Positions 60,108 to 64,000 of a stretch of 64,000 nucleotides of DNA are shown here, piece after piece. The stretch's first letter is position 1. Every line of letters starts with the position of its first letter. Origin of the DNA: Flaccisagitta enflata (Eukaryota > Chaetognatha > Sagittoidea > Aphragmophora); NCBI GenBank assembly GCA_965153355.1, contig OZ231127.1:64232001-64296000 (forward strand), written 5' to 3'. A program made the translations under genes and the position numbers. The notes below the pieces were generated by a model. The model did not search any database, was not told where the DNA came from, and was given only the letters and a program-made list of their open reading frames with translations.

Positions 60108-60960
60108 GGAAGACTTCCAAGTCACGCGACACATATCACTAATGAAGTTTGCAGTCGCGCGACACAGATCAGTAATGAAGTTCAACTTCGCAGTCACGCT
60201 ACACAGATCATTAATGATGTTTGCAGTCACGCGACACAGATCACTAATGAAATTTGCAGTCAAGCGACACAGATCACTAATGAAATTTGCAGTCACAAGA
60301 CACAGATCAGTAATGAAGTTCGACTTCGCAGTCGCGTGACACAGATCACTGATGAAGTTTGCAGTCATGTGACACAGATCAGTAATAAAGTTCGACTTTG
60401 CAGTTACACAACACAGATCACTAATGAAGTTCACAGTCATGTGACACAGATCGCTAATGAAGTTCAACTCCAGCAGTCATGCAGCACAGATCACCAATAA
60501 AGTTCGACTTTTCAGTCATGCGACACAGATCATTAATGAAGTTTGCAGTCACACAAGACAGATCAGTAATGATTTTTGACTTCGCAGTCACGCAACAGAA
60601 ATAACTGATGAAGTTTACAGACATGCAACACAGATCAGAAATGAAGTTCAACTTGGCAGTCACGCGACACAAATCACTAATGCAGTTTATAGCCATGCGA
60701 CACAGATCAGTAATGAAATTTGCAGTCACCCGACACAAATCACTAATGAGGTTTGCAAACACGTGATACAGATCAGATATGAAGTTTGACTTCGCAGTCA
60801 CGCGACACTGATCACTAATGAAGTTCCTTAGCTGAATAAATATCAGTGCAACTGATTTAGAAAGAAATACACTTTCTGACTTCACCTTTACAATCACGTG
60901 CGGTCAACTTTGCAGTCACGCGACACAAATCACGGATGAAGTTCGTTAGGAGAGTCAATA
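60108..60960. repeat. Minisatellite, units of about 33 and 39 bp, over 20 copies
   Basis: Unit GCAGTCACGCGACACAG-ATCACTAATGAAGTTT; longer variants add CGACTT. Long open frames exist on both strands because units are multiples of 3. Confidence 0.92.
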
Positions 60961-62070
60961 GAATTGCCTTCTTCGGTGTAACTGATCTTGAAAGAGATAC
61001 ACTTTCTTCTGCCTTGTCCTTTGAGCACACAGAACATCAATACTGCGCGTCGGGTGTCATCGGAGCTCAGTTAACATTGTCTATTACTCACCGTTAACCG
61101 TTAATTTTTGGCACATGCAAACAGTTTAGAAATCGATCTCTCATTACCAAGAAACAAAATTCTTTTTTCCCCAAAAATCTTAAAATGCATGAATCTGATG
61201 CTAAACCTTCACGTACTGCAAGAAAAAGTGAGAATCTGATGAAGTAAATGAAAAAAAGTTTAGATAATTTGGCCACATCTAATCAGAAAAATAAGGTTAA
61301 CGGTAGTGAAAAATCCTCTTGTATACGCGTCCAAAACTCATGCTTGCTTTTTGTTCTCAGTATTGTCAGAGTCAGATGATTTTAGATGGTCAGCGGTACC
61401 CTGTGCCCTAAGTCGATATATGTAAGATGGAGAAACTTGGTCGCAGCATAGGTATTTTTCTGCAGCATTATAACCTTGAGGGGCAGGGTCATCAGTACGT
61501 TTCTTAGCCGTAACGGCTGTCAAATATTCTAATTAGCTAGTTACATCCGGGGTTTCCACTTTATCTTTTTCTTTCCATCTTTCTCTTTCATTCCATTTCT
61601 CTCTCCTTTTCATTCTCTCTCAGTTACTTTCTCGTGTTCTCTATCTTTTTTCTTTTTCCCATGTTCTATCTTTCCGTCCAGTTGTAGGTGAGATAGGATT
61701 AGCGTCGGTAGGGGCTTACCATAAAAACCCTCCTGAGCTCCAAATAGCCTCAGAGGCCTAATAACCATTATATGAATAAAGCTGCAAAAAATCTTCTTTC
61801 TCTCTGATTTAATCCTTAGTGAGTTTCGCCAACCGAGCAGAAAAGAGATCATCTTTAGGCATTGACCTCGCCTAAATGTGGCATTTACAATCATCCTCTT
61901 TCAGTGTCTGTCCTTTTTGTAGATGTGTGTATTTCTCTAACTTTTGTGTCTGTGTCTGTCTGTCTCTACGCCTCCGTCCATCTCTCTTTGTCGATGTCTT
62001 GCCTCCCTGTCTGTCTATCAGCGTCCGTTTGTCTGTGTTTCTGTGTATCTGTTAGTCAGGCTGTCCGCGC
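60961..62070. other. Non-coding, nothing firm
   Basis: Near 61386 GGTCAGCGGTACCCTGTGCCC resembles the start of the 8442/44374 repeat family. Otherwise no feature supported. Confidence 0.4.
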
Positions 62071-62074
62071 GCGC

Positions 62075-62290
<216 letters not shown>

Positions 62291-62409
62291 CCTCTTCCGT
62301 TTTCTGGACAGATTCACAAAAGCGGGGATTTCTTGGATATGACATCGCCCTCAGGCCTCAGCCCTTCTCTGCCTTAGAAAGTTCTCTCTAACTAAAACTC
62401 CAATCACTG

Positions 62410-62447
<38 letters not shown>

Positions 62448-62630
62448 CCGAACCCAGCCGCAGGTCTGTCTAATGTTGAAACTTACCCTTCAATTAAGTG
62501 AATAGGAAAATAGAGAGAGAGACACTAAAACGGAACCGCCCTAGACTTACCCTTTTCCCACCTGAGAGGGGGGAGGAGAAAAATCATCCTTCCCGGAAAG
62601 AAAACAGTCAAAAGTATAAGGTGTAAGGGG

Positions 62631-62633
<3 letters not shown>

Positions 62634-62726
<93 letters not shown>
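62634..62726. repeat. (GA)n microsatellite
   Basis: About 45 GA units. Confidence 0.96.
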
Positions 62727-62729
<3 letters not shown>

Positions 62730-62840
62730 TAAAGATGGGAAAGTAAAGGAGTATAAGGGAAAGCTAGGTAATGGCAAAAGATAAAGGGCAGAAAACCTTA
62801 GGAAATTTATAAACAGATAGACATTTTTCCATAAGTACAT

Positions 62841-62888
62841 TCATTTATTCATCCATTCATTCATTCATTCATTCATTCATTCATTCTT
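62841..62888. repeat. (ATTC)n microsatellite
   Basis: About 11 ATTC-type units. Confidence 0.9.
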
Positions 62889-63111
62889 TCTTCTATTTTT
62901 TCTTTTTCATTGAAGCCTCTTTGTGTGGGGGTGTGAGAGTGTGAGTGTGTGTTTTACATACATTCTTAAATTTCAGCCTTTCATATCACTTTTCAATGAG
63001 CAGAACTCCCTACGTCTTATTTGGTCCCCGTCTTTATCGCTTATTTCTCCTGACTGTGTAGTTTTTTCTAGACAGCAATTTTGTTACGCTTGCTTCCTAA
63101 CTGTGTCCCCC

Positions 63112-63539
63112 TTTTTTAGGTGCGCCATACCACCTCTATAACAGGCGCTGTCCGTCCGTCCGTTTGTCGGTTGGTCGGTCGGTCACGCTCGAATGAAAAA
63201 TCGCTGAAAATGTTTGAAATCAATAAAAAACTCATCTCGTTCATCATTGATGTTACTCGTCATTTCATTCACTGAAATAATCAGCAACAGTCAGGTCTGA
63301 TAGAGCTGGGGGTAGTTCTGAGAGAGCTGGGGCTAGGTCGGATAGGGCTGGTATAGGTCTGACAGGGCTTGGGGTAGGACTGATCGAGCAAAGGATAGGT
63401 CTGATAGAGTTCGGGATAGATCTGATAGTGCTAGGAATAGGTCTGATAGAGCTAGGAATAGGTCTGATAGAGCTAGGGATAGGTCTGCGAATTAATAACG
63501 CCCGGCGCACCGTCTTGGCCGGTGTATCCGGCCTTTTTT
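63112..63539 (-). mobile_element. Helentron-like element, GGTGCGCC subtype, with internal 21-bp minisatellite
   Basis: Minus strand: AAAAAGGCCGGATACACCGG, subterminal GGTGCGCC, ends AGGTGGTATGGCGCACCT plus AAAAAA. The arm GGCGCACC complements the motif. The core holds GGAC units and, at 63290-63487, about nine units of GTCTGATAGAGCTAGGAATA. Confidence 0.8.
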
Positions 63540-64000
63540 GTACCCGATTCTCTTCTTTTTGTCATTATTTTTTTGTCTCGACACACAAAGGAAAAAAGAA
63601 CATTAAAGAAGGCGAAAGTCAAACCAATTCTTCGGGCTCTACGGCGCGCGAGAAAGGTTGATACATATCCTTCGGTGATCCAGCCGTAAGCCATCGGTGG
63701 TTTTGGTCAAAGAAAATGCCTTTCAGAGAACTCACCGATTATTGGCCAAAAAGTGACATTCAGAGAATCGATCGGGGATTGGCCAAAACTGGATTCGATA
63801 TTGATCAATAAAATTGCATTGTTGGGCTAAACGACGGTTTCCGATTATCATCTTAGCTTTTTGTTGTCTTGGGTTCTTTTTATTGATTCAGGCGCGTGGC
63901 CAATCAGCTATTCTTGGTCGTGGTCGCGAGATCCAGTAGTGGGATAAAACAGGTTTCACACGTACAGTCAATGGTCAGAACACTATAGGTGTATATAACT
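63540..64000. other. Non-coding, nothing recognised
   Basis: Contains two similar short stretches with GATTATTGGCCAAAA and GGGGATTGGCCAAAA near 63737 and 63774; no gene supported. Confidence 0.4.

Noticed and set aside
60108-60960. CRISPR-like spacing
   Set aside because: Adjacent units are all alike, with no unique spacers, and the DNA is eukaryotic.
63473-63694. Minus-strand frame starting MAYGWITEGYV
   Set aside because: Partly overlaps a mobile element and has no known motif.

Overview
The window is animal nuclear DNA from a species whose genome is very rich in microsatellites. The evidence is GT-AG introns, a paired-like homeobox gene, a lysosomal/secreted-type gamma-glutamyl hydrolase and a long multi-PDZ scaffold gene. 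A non-LTR retrotransposon, many small DNA-transposon derivatives and hundreds of copies of (GA)n, (GT)n, (GAAA)n and (GTT)n complete the picture. An invertebrate is likely; I cannot name the species from the sequence.

Layout. 1-1.6 kb: intergenic, with one foldback repeat. 1.65-6.12 kb, plus strand: a four-exon homeobox gene whose second intron is almost entirely simple repeat. 6.1-9.1 kb: intergenic, with a 723-bp hAT-type MITE bounded by a perfect 8-bp target duplication. 9.15-13.69 kb, plus strand: a complete seven-exon gamma-glutamyl hydrolase gene. 14.62-52.96 kb, minus strand: twelve exons that join in frame through every splice phase into 2,850 codons of a three-PDZ scaffold protein resembling Big bang / PDZD2; its 5' end was not found. 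The hydrolase and the scaffold gene are tail to tail, about 0.9 kb apart. The large intron between scaffold exons 9 and 10 holds an antisense LINE (21.2-25.0 kb), a 1.4-kb palindrome and further MITEs. 53-64 kb: no convincing exon, but MITEs, clusters of a short repeat family, and minisatellites.

The most notable non-genic signal is a family of at least 18 short elements (about 110-430 bp) spread over 54 kb in both orientations. Each begins AACAA plus a small hairpin, then a subterminal motif, then a core rich in GAC/GGAC/CAAC repeats. Each ends in a hairpin followed directly by CTAA and an A-run. Between copies the hairpin stems differ in sequence but stay paired, and the subterminal motif changes together with the 3' hairpin arm. 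This is the architecture of non-autonomous Helentron elements (DINE-1 / mini-me / pearl type). I propose that assignment; it is not proven.

The three genes show no sign of acting together; they are independent neighbours.
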